Shown: positions 31,201 to 43,400 of the stretch, piece after piece
How the letters are laid out: each line of letters opens with the position of its first letter
How positions within the stretch are numbered: position 1 is the stretch's first letter
NCBI GenBank assembly: GCA_032718565.1
Contig: JAVGVS010000044.1
Span: 1,483,165 to 1,547,164 of the forward strand
Reading direction: 5' to 3'
Length of the DNA stretch: 64,000 nucleotides
Source: Distichodus sexfasciatus
Taxonomy: Eukaryota > Chordata > Actinopteri > Characiformes > Distichodontidae
Notes under the pieces: model-generated
What the model saw: the letters and a program-made list of their open reading frames with translations, nothing else
Databases searched by the model: none
Told to the model about the DNA's origin: nothing
Position numbers and translations under genes: made by a program

Positions 31201-34200
31201 TACACATTTTGTGTGCAGTGTGTATATCATATATCATGTCGCGTATCCAAATAATTGGATATTAGAGCAATATAAGTGTGTGACATTTTTTGAGTAAAAC
31301 TAGATATGGAAAAAAAGATGCATATCGTATATCAGCATTTTGTCTAAAAATATCAATTTGTCTCATTTTGCCTTGCACAATAGCACAGTTGGGGCAGTTG
31401 ATAGCGTAGCGGTTAGGCGAATCGCCTTGTGTGTTCGGAAGGTCGCCGGTTCGAATCCTAGCACCGGTAATGACAATGACAAATAATCATTCACTTTCAC
31501 AAAATCCCATAAGTCCATAGATATCCTAGAATTCCCTAGACAACCCACTTTGGATGACCGGGTTGGTGGAACACAGTCGGTCAGCCATACAACTCTTTGT
31601 TTACCCGATCAGGCTGGCAGGTTGATTGAAAGTGATTTGATTGATCACACTTCGTTAAGGAGCGCCACATTAAGACGCAGCCATCAGAGGAGCTGAAAAG
31701 CTTCCCTTGACAACGACATGTTAGGCTTTCTTGCAAAGCTTGTGTGTGTGTGTGTGTGTGCGTGCGGTGTGTGTTAACCTTTTGTAATAATGTGGGTCGG
31801 GTGACTTGGTGTCAGTTCCCCGAGAATGAGCCTCTCTCTCTCCCTGTTCTCCCTCCTCTTTGGCTGGTTATGTTTCCTGGTGGCTTGTGGGGGAAGGGTG
31901 GGAGTGTTGTGTGTGTGTGTGTGTGTGTATGCACGCACTCATCCTTCCCTCCCCCTCTGTTCTGCACCACTGCCAGATCAGAGCAACCAGTATAGTCTAT
32001 CTCCTCCATTACACATATGACAGTTCTCCACCTACCTTTCCCCTCTGTGTATACACACACACACACACACACAGTACAGCATGTACCCTCCTAACCCTAC
32101 TGCAGATTGTAACACTGCGTTCCTCTACTGTTCACGTCATACACTCGGCTGTCAAATAGCGTCTTAACAGGAGTTCCGAATGTGGTGGTGTTAAATCAGC
32201 ACATGATATTGTCTCATATCGATTGCTGGCTCCCGAATTGAATTGAATCAAATCCAAATCGTATCCTAGCAGACTTTGTGATATCAGCAGACGGCAAATT
32301 GCTGTTTGTTGAATTGACATAATATTGTATCATGATGAAACTTGTGATTTTCTCTGCACAGTCCAAGCGTCCACTGAGAACGTGTTCCGTTTAAGGCAGA
32401 GCACTTTGCTTGTGAATTGGAGGTGGGGGAGGGAGGATCTGGTTAGGAGGATGTGTGCGATTGTGTGTGTTTGGGGCTCCATCAGCACCGGGATAGAGCC
32501 CGCTCTATTGGACATGTAGAGGAATGAATCAGTTCAAGGATCCAAGAGGATACTAACCCGTAAGCCTATGGCATTTAGCGGATGCTCTTATCCAGAGTGA
32601 CCTCCATTTTCTAATTTCAGAGACAGTTTCCCTGAGAGCAACTTGGGGTTAAGGGTTTTTGCTCAGGAACCCAGCGGTGGTAATGCAGGAGGTAGCAGTT
32701 GATATATATTATATAGTAATATTACAGTTATTAATACAGCTAGTCCTGCGTTGTCGGAACGTGATTTGATCAGCCTTAACATGCAATATACTGTCTTCCT
32801 CAATTATGTATCCATTAAGATTGAATGTAATGCATCCAGTCTATTACACTTGTAACCAGTTCTGCAACTGTTGATATTATTATAAAATGGTATGCAATAA
32901 ATTATTGCAATATTGTTAAATGTCATGCATTAACTAAGTAAATATTGATATAGCCATAAAATAATACACCATATCAATGCAAGGACAGTTCTAAAAGTTT
33001 GAGCAGGTCTTCACTTCATGTAGTGAAACAGGTGGCTCTGAGTGAAGAGGCCTCGATGGGGTACTGAGGGCTGTTATGTCAGTGGTAGCTGTCTCACACA
33101 CTTTACACCTCACACACACGCACTCGAGATGGTAACCGCGTAGCTGAGACGTTGCACCCCTACTTGGTCATGTATCATTTGTCATTAAAACCAAAATCCA
33201 AAAAGCATGCATTTTTTTCTTATATTCATTTCTGGAAAAAAATGCAATTTCTAGATTTTGCATTTTGCACTCAAATCAAAAACAGAAATCACACACTCGT
33301 ATTGCATTTTGGTTTTCCACTGGGCACAAACAGAATATTTTGGTTTAATTTGAAAAAGGAATGAGCAGATGATATACGGATTAACATGTTAACTGTGCTT
33401 CAAAGTACAGCTCACCCGCCAGCACCCTGAGTCGTATCGCCTGTGTCTGAGGTTGCAGCGACGCTGAGATAAGATTTTCTTCAGTCTCGCGGGTTGTGTG
33501 CGGAGCACTGGGGCACTTCAGGGGCGGTATGGGGGGGAAGAGGGGCAGTGGGGGAGGGGGGTGGTAGTCCGGGCTGCTGGGGGACAGACAAGCCATGGGC
33601 TGCTTAAAGAGGAAAGTCTATTTTTAAAGAACGGGTCAACTCTGAGGTCAAGGGGTCATATAGAGAGAAGCCTGTGGCGGACGTTGCTGCTTGGCGCCGA
33701 CCGATACGGGCCGATACTAGGGCTGGGTGATATGACCTCAAATTATAATCATGGTTAATTGAGCATTTTCTAATCAAGGATTCTAGGGACTGATGGTAAT
33801 TGGTATCAAAATGTAGAATAACAAGTACTCCAACACAAAACGTTATTTAAATGCCTTTTGGTGTATGTTTAGTTCTGAGGACTTGTCATGACACGTGTTG
33901 GTAAAAGTAGATAAAATCTTTCTGATAAATTTGTGCATTAAAAAAATATTTATTTTGCCAGCATATTAGTTAAAAATGGCCAATACCAATAACCATAAAT
34001 ATTCTTAAATGTTGGCACTAATACTCGGTCGACCCCTAGTCCTTTTTGTCTTCCTCAGCACTTGGTAAACTAGAGCAAAAAAAAGAGGAAGAAAAGAAAA
34101 ATGCCTGACCTAATTTTGGCACTCGTATGCCATGTCTGTAATTATGCTAGAGCAACGTGTGTGTGAGTGAGTGCGTGCATGGGTGTGTACGTATGGGTGG

Positions 34201-34460
34201 GTGGGTGGATTGTTTTATCAGTAGATGCCTATTAGCATTACATCTCTTTCCCTCTCTCATTTGCGCCATGTGTTGCTTGCACCTTCTGTGCTGTTATGAT
34301 CAGGTTTTGTAGATTGATGAGCTGCATGTGAGTTTTGGTTTGTGCTGTAAATCGTAGAGTGATTGATAGACACCAGGAGGTCACCACTGTAGAGCTCTCA
34401 GGGTTGTGTTTCTAGTTACTGCTGCTAACTTTGCTTGTGTGTATAGATGGCACGAGAGGC

Positions 34461-34496
<36 letters not shown>

Positions 34497-37400
34497 TACA
34501 GGTACAGGTACAGGTGCAACTGAGACTGGAAGGTTTTTTAAGCTATATCAATGTATTTTCAAAGGCAACATAGGATGAAATAGTACTGAGCGGTTATAAT
34601 CTTGTCCATGCCGGTTATTTTGATTATTTTTGAAAGTCTGTCAATACTTTCCCAGTGTTCTTCATGTACTGTCTCATTAAAAACATACTAAAACATGTGT
34701 TGTCACATTACTATCCGGGTCCAGTCTGATACTAAATCTGTGAGTTTCCTTTATTACTTTTTAAAATTACTATTTCAAATCCTTTTCACTATGAAAAATG
34801 TGCTCTATTTTATTAGAAAAAATGATCATGTACTGTATCATCTTTGTTATAGAAAAATCACCCAGTCTCAGGTAAAACTGTGACATAATTTCCTGAATTG
34901 TCATATCCACAATCTCCCAGAAACAGGGTGACATTTTTCCTGTGAGTTCCTTAGAATTGTCTTTCTCATGTTTTTCTCACTATTAAATGCACATATTTCA
35001 TGTTTATTGCCAGCACTGAGAAGGCTCCAATGTATAACGGGACTCTGGGCTATATTCTAAACCAGTATAGTGAAGAACAAATTAAGAAAATGAGTAAATT
35101 ACACTACAATCTCCCGTTCTGTAAACCTGAAAGAAAACCTTAACAATAAACCCGTCAAGGCTGAATCTTGGCATTTTTGTGTGTGTGGATTTAGAATTTT
35201 AATGTTGTGTGTCTGGTTTTGCAACAAACAGCCTTATTCACCCACACAGACACTCTCTTTCTCTTCCCCCATCTCTCTTTCTTTCTCTCTGTGCCCGTCC
35301 CTCTCTCTCAAACGCAAATGATCATCCGCCTCGGCACTTCAAATTGGCCATGAGCGCATAACGCCCTTCCTGAGTGCCTTTTCTAATTGTAATGCACAGA
35401 GATTCTGATTCTAACCCTTCTCTTTCTCTCTCTGTTTGCAGGTCCACACACAATGAGATGGAGAAGAACAGGTACGTCCACTTCACCTTGCCAACATCTC
35501 AGTATCGTGTCATCTCACAGTCTCTTCTGCCAGATCGCTGGCTTTATTCATGTCTGTTTCACGTAGCCAGTTGCAGAAGGTGATATCTACTCTCTCCCTC
35601 CTCTTTTACTTAGGTTAAAGGAAATACTAATCACATGCTAAACAAGCTGCACTATGTGGTAGGAGTCCAGTAATGTTTTTTCAGGCCCGATACCAACTAT
35701 ATATAATGAAGGAGACCGATAACTGCTATATTTTGTCAGTAAAACATGGTGTCAATATTTAGAATAACATACTTCAATGCCAAACTTGATCTGAAGGCCT
35801 TTTAGCTTATTTAATTCTGAGAATGTTCTAAAGTCGCAGAGTGACTTTAGAACAGAGAGAGAGAGAGAGAGAGAGGCAGATGCATCAGAGCCAAGGTGTC
35901 TCTGTTTCAAATGTATTTATTTAGCTATATTGGTTTTTCAAAAATGAACCATATTAAATAACCATAACCATAAAAATTCTGAAAATATCAGTGCCAGTAA
36001 TAGGTCATCTCCTATTATGTTGCCGTGTGTTCGGCAAAATCCACTCTGAAAATCTTGTTTAATCTCAAATAGATTAGAATAAAGGTTTTGTTGCCTTGAA
36101 ATGAATCACTACTCACGGCATTCTGACTAATATGTGTCAGTAAAAGTAGATAAAATGTACAGAGATATTTGTTGATTATCTTATCACATTCAGATGAAAC
36201 AAGTCACCATTATATACTGGGTGACCTCTTGATTAAAAACCATACGCACTCGTCTTTTATTCATTAGCTAATTAGCTAGGTGTGCTAACATTTAAAGCTG
36301 CACTTCAGAGGCATATATTTGGCGGCTCTCACAAAACATGAAGTGTCGACTGCCCTTGAATCTTTCTTCAGAGGTCAAGTTTCCCTCCACAGTACCACTG
36401 CTGACTGATTATTAGGTATTAAAAACAAAGGGTTTTTTAACATTTCTGTTTGCTCTGAGTAGAAAAGTCATTCAAATTCCAGTGTTCCAAGACCTCTCCT
36501 CTGATTAATATTTACTGAAACTATTGTTGGATAATGTTTTACGCAAATATATGCTGATGTATATAAACAATAGTTGATTTTACCCACAATGCAAAATATA
36601 TGTTAATTGTGCTTGACCACAATCTTGTGAGCGACTTAAAAGGTTAATGTGCCCATATATCTAGTAATATTTGTAAACCAATCTACAGTAATAATAAATA
36701 ACTTATTAATATAATAATTGTAGAATAGCCTTTTCACTCTTGAATAACCTTTCAAACTTTCCTAGTTTGAAGCCTGTTCAGCCCAATATTGTGTTCATTT
36801 CTCATTTTCATTTTCACTCTATGAACCATTTCTAGTTTTTGCCAACTACTATTTTTAGGAACTACTCTACGACTGACTGGCTACTACAGGGTGTGGGCAC
36901 GGGGGTGGAACGATGAATCTTGAACGATGACTAACAAACTATGTGTTGACTTGAGATTCATGGTCACAACTGAACTTCACTGATTGTAAGCCACGTCAGC
37001 ATTGTTAGATGAGGAGTGTCCTTTTTATTATGTGTCCCTCCTTAACCCTTCCTGTAAAAACTAGCAATGTGAAAGCTTGGCGTGGATTAAGGCTAGTCCG
37101 TGTTTTGTTCATTAAGGCAGGTTTGTTTAAATGCAAAATTACATCTGGTTTGGTTTATGAAATAGAACTACTGTTAATGGGATTCTTTTCCCAGTGTCTG
37201 ATCTTACTTCTGATCTTGTTTTATCTTATTTTATATATTATAATTGCTTGACAAATTTGAATTGTTCTGTGCTTTTGGCATCTGCCTACAAAAATGCGCT
37301 TTATAAATAAACTTTACTTACTCATGTACTAACACAGACTAAGTGCAGTTCCAGTAAGGATTTTCGCAGTGGATTCCCCATCGTCAGCGTAATTAGATGA

Positions 37401-40400
37401 ACCTGAGTTCAGTGGCTGACAATCATAGTTCATCTTCATTAGTGTGTGATATGTAAGGCTGTAACAATGTTGAGGATGATAACTGTATCTCTTCAAGTTC
37501 TAAATGCAGTTCATAGAATGAAATGAACGTCTCAAAACGTGAATAATTTTCTATTTTATGTAAATCCTCTTGAGTTTCCAAAACAGACACTAGGATTGTG
37601 GGCTTTTCAAGCTAAGACAGTACCAAAGTTGCTGTGTTTTTAGGCAGCAAATATGAGATTGACACTGAAGCTGGCGGTTGGTACATATTCCTACTTAACA
37701 CATTTGTGCTGCTTAATGATAATTGCATAAATTGACAATAATATAATTCTAATTATCTGAACATTTATTTCCCTTGTTGTATTGCTTGGTACGTTATGTA
37801 GTTGCCATATAGCAGTGCAATAAGAGAAATTAAATGTTCAGATAATTATAATCATATTAAATGGCATACACTGACATTGTTGCCCTGTTTGTTAAGGGGT
37901 TTAAGATTAATATTTGAATTCTTGAATGCATCTCACAGAGTTGGCTTTTTATAAAAATAAGTATGGTGTACATACATTAAAACACAGTATATATACAAAT
38001 GCAAAGTGGTTTATCAAAGGCTACATCAAATATCTTTTCTATTAAAAAGGACAGTAAATCCACAGTACATATCACAAAAACGTGTCGTTTTATCTCTAAA
38101 GTTCAAGTGGCATGTAACTTGGCTCCATTTTTCTTGATACTGACCCTTGGAGTTTTCTGTGGGTCTCTGTGGTTTAGCTGGGTCAGACACACACACACAC
38201 TCTTACACACACACCAACGGCTCAGAGCTCGGCTTGCAGACAGCGTTGAATAATACATGGCGGCCAAGTTTAGCAGTGCGCACAAGCAGGCAGTCTGAAC
38301 TCCTTTGACTCCGAAACTCTTAAACAGTGTTCCCGGCTCCTGATAGAAAGGCCTTGGTACCAGCGGGCGAAGCCGGCCTCGCCCATGCTAACGCGCTTAG
38401 CCATGCCTGTCTCTCTCAATCTGCATATTCCACTCCACACGGCACCGCGGGGCCTCAGGCCTCCAGACCGGGCCTGCTGTGCTGTTCGGGTTTTAAAGAG
38501 CTGCTTTAGTTCCCCGTCTGAGAAGGAAACAAAGTGGTGGAGTTGTGTACTTAAAATGCAGGCCGGGTGATTACAGTTCAGCATGCTATGCACAAACCTT
38601 AGCACCTTTAAAAGAGGCATTAAACTTTTCCAGCAGCATGTGCTTCGTGTGATTGATGCTTGAAAACAAGATCTTAAAAATCTGTCTTGCTCCCAATTTG
38701 CATTGATTTCACAACCAACTTGAGTCACTTTTATGGTCGCTCTATTACATCGAACTTATAATTGGGAGACTAAAGAGGTTTTACCATTCTGACTTTCTTT
38801 AGCATTTCTGTTTTCAGGTTTAAAGAGCGACTCTAGTTCCCTGTCTTAGAAATGAACAAAGTGTTGGAGTTGTGCAAAGTGTATTTAAAATGTTGGCAAG
38901 CGTGACTACAGTTCAGCACATTATCCTCAAGGCTTTAAAAAGGGGCATGAAATGGGGGTTCAAGTAAAACTCGGCCCTCCCCTTGAATCTAAAAACTGCT
39001 TCAAACTGCAGTGGTTATGAAGGGGACGGATGGGGAAAACAAATAATATCATTATTTAAAATGTAGAGATCTACCGTACTGTACAAAAGTTCCACAGTTC
39101 ATTTATACTTTGCTCAAAAAATGAATAATTGCAGTGACTTATTGCAGCATGTACAAACACACATGGACTACTGTTCCTCATGACTACATTAAAAAAAAAC
39201 ACAAGAAAGCCTGACTCTTTGGTAGGAAAATATGAAGAAGCTATGGAAACCAACTGAATGCTTGCTCTTGCCACAGTTTATCTGTTTAGAAAACAGCTTA
39301 AAAAGATCATATTTAAAGAGCATTTAGGGTTAATTTTTAATGGCAATCCATAATGTAGTTTAAGCACCTACTCCTACAGTACAGTCACATAACTTTATAA
39401 GAATAATATAAACTTGTGACTTATTTTTGAGTAAAACTGGGTAAGAAAAAAGATCAACACATATTGTGTATATCAACATTTAGTTTTAAGATATTGTAAT
39501 TTGAATTTAGAGTCATATTGCACAGACGTAGCTGTAGTAATTTATTGCAGCATCTGCACACATAAATGTAAACAATACATTAAAAACACAAGGAGGGATG
39601 TATCTTTGGAAGCAAGATATGAGGAAATAAGGGGAGACTTTTGCACTGTACCTTGTAGGGCTGGACAATTAATCAAAACCAACATTAATTTTCTAATCAA
39701 CTTAATCTTGCACATAACAGTTACTTTTTTAAAATTCTGTTAATACTTAAATATTCTGTTGATGCTGTCACCACTGTGTCCCTAAAACTTTCTACATGAC
39801 TCCACCTTGTCCAATCTGTAACTACATCTGTGTGTTCTCTTCACATACTTTTAAGATCAAATAAAATTTGCACTCTTTCATTAGACAAAATATTCCAGCT
39901 TTAACTTTTGACCATAATTACAGTTCAGATCTTGTCTGTATTATGAGGGCAAAAAACAAAATAATCAATTCTATAATCGTAATCAAAGTAAGATGTTGGA
40001 TTAATCATTATATTGAGTTGAGGTCACACTGCACAGCCCTAGAATCAATGTTTTGTATCCTGTGCCGTTTGTCTGCTGTTGGTTTGCAGTCTACTCGTGC
40101 TCTGTTCTCAGCCTTTGCCTGGTTGGTTAGCTGTTCCAAAGGGCAGTGGGGTAGGATTACATAACCTCGCGACGCTGTGCCACTGCTGTGACATAACTAT
40201 GATAAGGACCAGTCATTTGTTAAACAAATGCAGTACCCCCCCCAAAAAAAAAAAAAAAAAAAAGTCTGTCTGCTGCACAACTTATGGTGCATAGGTCGTA
40301 TTGGAGAGGTCAGGAGCTCTTGGGTCAACAAAACTGAAGCACGGACTTTCTCTCTCTCTCTCTCTCACTCTTACTGGCTATTCCAGTCCTGGGCAGGAAG

Positions 40401-43400
40401 TACATGTGGTGTGTTCTGATTGGCCGATCGAGACGTTGTCCTGCTGCATAGCAGTAAACACTTTTCACCCACACCCTCCACCTGTGTGTGTGTGTGTGTG
40501 TTTGCGTGGGTAGATGTGTGTGTGTGTGTCCTTCTCACGAAACACCCATATTGACATTTACAGGCCCTCATTTCTTTATATTTTGCTAGGAAAACGAGAT
40601 ATTAGCTACAGTGATTTACTTACTACAGTAATTTAACAAAAAACGCCAACATGTAAATGCTATTCCTCAAGACTACATGAAAACACAAGAAAAGTGTTCT
40701 GGCTCTTTGCAAATAAGGAGAAGAGTTTTGGCTCAAGACATTTGCACAGTCCTATGTCTCAAATTGTATGACTTTTGCCTTTCAGGACAAGATCGAGAAC
40801 ATAGGTGAAATGACCCGAAATCAATCAGGATTAATTAACGTTTACATACGTTGGATTAAGATTTATCAGTGCTTATTTTGTTTTTTTGTTGTTTTTAGTC
40901 CTCATAGTTTATGGACAAGGTAGTGTAAATATAAAATACTGGAATACTTTTTCTAATGTAAGAGTTCATGTCTTTGTGATTTTAAAATAATTGAAGGAAA
41001 CATACAGTTGTAGTTGCAAGTAGTGACATTTTAAAAATCATAAAAGCAATTTAAGTTTACATCATAAGTATTGACAGAATTATTATTTTTTTTTATTATT
41101 TATTAACAGAATTTAGTAACATCTGATTTCAAATGAAGGTTGATTAATTTACGATTAATTGCCCAGCCCTATGTGTGTGTTTACCACCAGACACCCATAT
41201 TAACGTTACACTTCTCCTAGAAAACGGGTCACAGTTGTGACCCCTGACCTTACTGTCTGTAAATCACTCTGTTTTCTGACCCCGTGACCTCTATGAGTTC
41301 GTCTTAACCTCTCACGGAATAGTGTGCAAGGAGAGAGGCACCGGGGCTGCAGTTACACTTGGAAAACCACCCCTGCCCTTTTGCGATCAGCACACACACA
41401 CACACACACCCCTATGCTGGTAAGAAGAGACGTAGAAAACAAACGAAGGCTGTTTGTGAATTCCCTCAGGTAATCCTTAAGTATTTCTCTGCTCCCCCTC
41501 TCTCTCACACATCCGTGCCTTCTGTTTGCGTGTGATTGTGTGTGTATTCATGTATTTAGGGGGTTGTGGGGACCTGGCTATATCCTAAAAGGAAAAACAA
41601 TGATACAAAAATGGGGAGCTTTTTATATATGTGAGGAAAAATATATAGAAAATAAAGACCTTTTCCGTGTCTTTTTTGACAAACTAAAAGAAGTAGACCT
41701 TGTGTTTTTGGTTCCTGAGGTTAAGGTTATTGTTTGGTATTATAAGGAGGAAGGACATCACAAAGATAATAATACAAAAGTGTGTGTGTGTCTCCCCTAA
41801 GTGCAAAGTGTCATTGCTTTGGTCTGGTGCGTGGTAACTATCCACAGAATCCATACCATGTGGGAGTTGAACAGAACAGCAGGAACAGTTTGCAACGCTG
41901 CATGTGTCGAGGATCGCGATGTCTGTGACACGGACGACCCACAACTGCGTGTTCTCTGGGTGAAAAGTTATCATCACATGGCCTCAGCCTAGCACGACCC
42001 AGCTCAAACAAACACATGATAAAGCCTCTACAGCACTGATATGGCATGACCGGAACACAAAAAGAAAATAATGGGCCTCATTCACCAATATCTTATAATA
42101 ATAAATTTGTTCTTAAGAAAGGCCTGTGTTCTTAACTTGTTCACACGTTTGTTCTTGTAATGATGAAAGTTTACTTTAAAACAGACTAATATTGCACAAA
42201 GGGACTGAAGAAAACTCAATAACTACAACACAGGTTGCACAAAGACACATTGCAATAAAAGTTGTGTAAGTGTTGGTAGATTCCATTCTTACCTAAGATC
42301 GAATCTCAAGTAAAAAACATTGCTGAACGTCAGGCTCTTTTTAAGAACTGCTTACGCAGGATTTATGAACTGTTGTGGAAAAAACTAACTGCAACCCAAA
42401 AACCAAGCAGACACCAAGGACCCTGTAGATATATGGAAGGTTTATTTGGCTCCTCGTAGAGGGCTCTGTCCGATGTAGACAGTCATTCATGAACAAATTT
42501 CTTCTGAAGAACTGTTAGTGAATGAGGCCCAATAACCTTAGAAAGAGTAAAGGTCTTGAAAAATGACAGAACCCGCTTCATGCATATGTTTAATTTGAAG
42601 AACTTTTTGTAATGTTCCTAACACAGAAAGTGAAGCGACTCCCTGCTTCTGTGTCAGGATGCCAAACTCTGTGGTGACGTATTGGTTTTTTAAAAAATGA
42701 CTGATATCAGTAACCATAAAAATGATAAATATCGGCACCAAAAATCGGTCGTCCCCAGTTTTTTGCTCTTTCGTTTGGTTTCCTCTGTCTCATCTTACCT
42801 CTCTCTATCTTTCTTTTTCTATCTTTTTTCCCCTCTTTCTCTCTCTCTCCCTCTTTCTGCATTGCCATATGGAGTCTCACACCACCTCTGATGTTGGAGT
42901 GTGTGGAGCCTCGAGCTTTTATAATGATGCATTATGAGGCTGCTCATGACAAGGACGAAAGTGTAGTTTTGTGGGTGACATTATTAAAAACTCATAGCTT
43001 TAACCTGCAGGATTTCTCACACACACACACACGCACGCACGCACGCACGCACGCAGTGGGGGCACGAAGGTACTGGACTGTATTGATGGGGACAGAATCA
43101 GCACCCAATACTCACAGGTCTTGCTTCCAGTGCCTCCCTCTCTTTTTACTCTCCCCCTCTTTTTCTGTCTCTTTTTCTCCTCTGTTTATGGTCTAATGGA
43201 ATGGCTCACAAAGAGCTGCCCACACACAAACACACACACTGATCTTTTTCAAAGTAGTGAAGCACACAAACACAAAAGCAAATCTCTTTTGCTGCTGGGC
43301 AAACACACACACACATCTACAGTGGCTAAGAGGCAGGCGGGCGGTGAGATAGCTGGGTTGTGACCCACGCCTCCGTGTGTATACAGTCGCGGGAGTGTTG

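Noticed and set aside
38270..38728. 152-residue minus-strand open frame
   Set aside because: Falls in the GC-richer part of MXD1 intron 3 and overlaps one copy of a local duplication; no splice context or family match.
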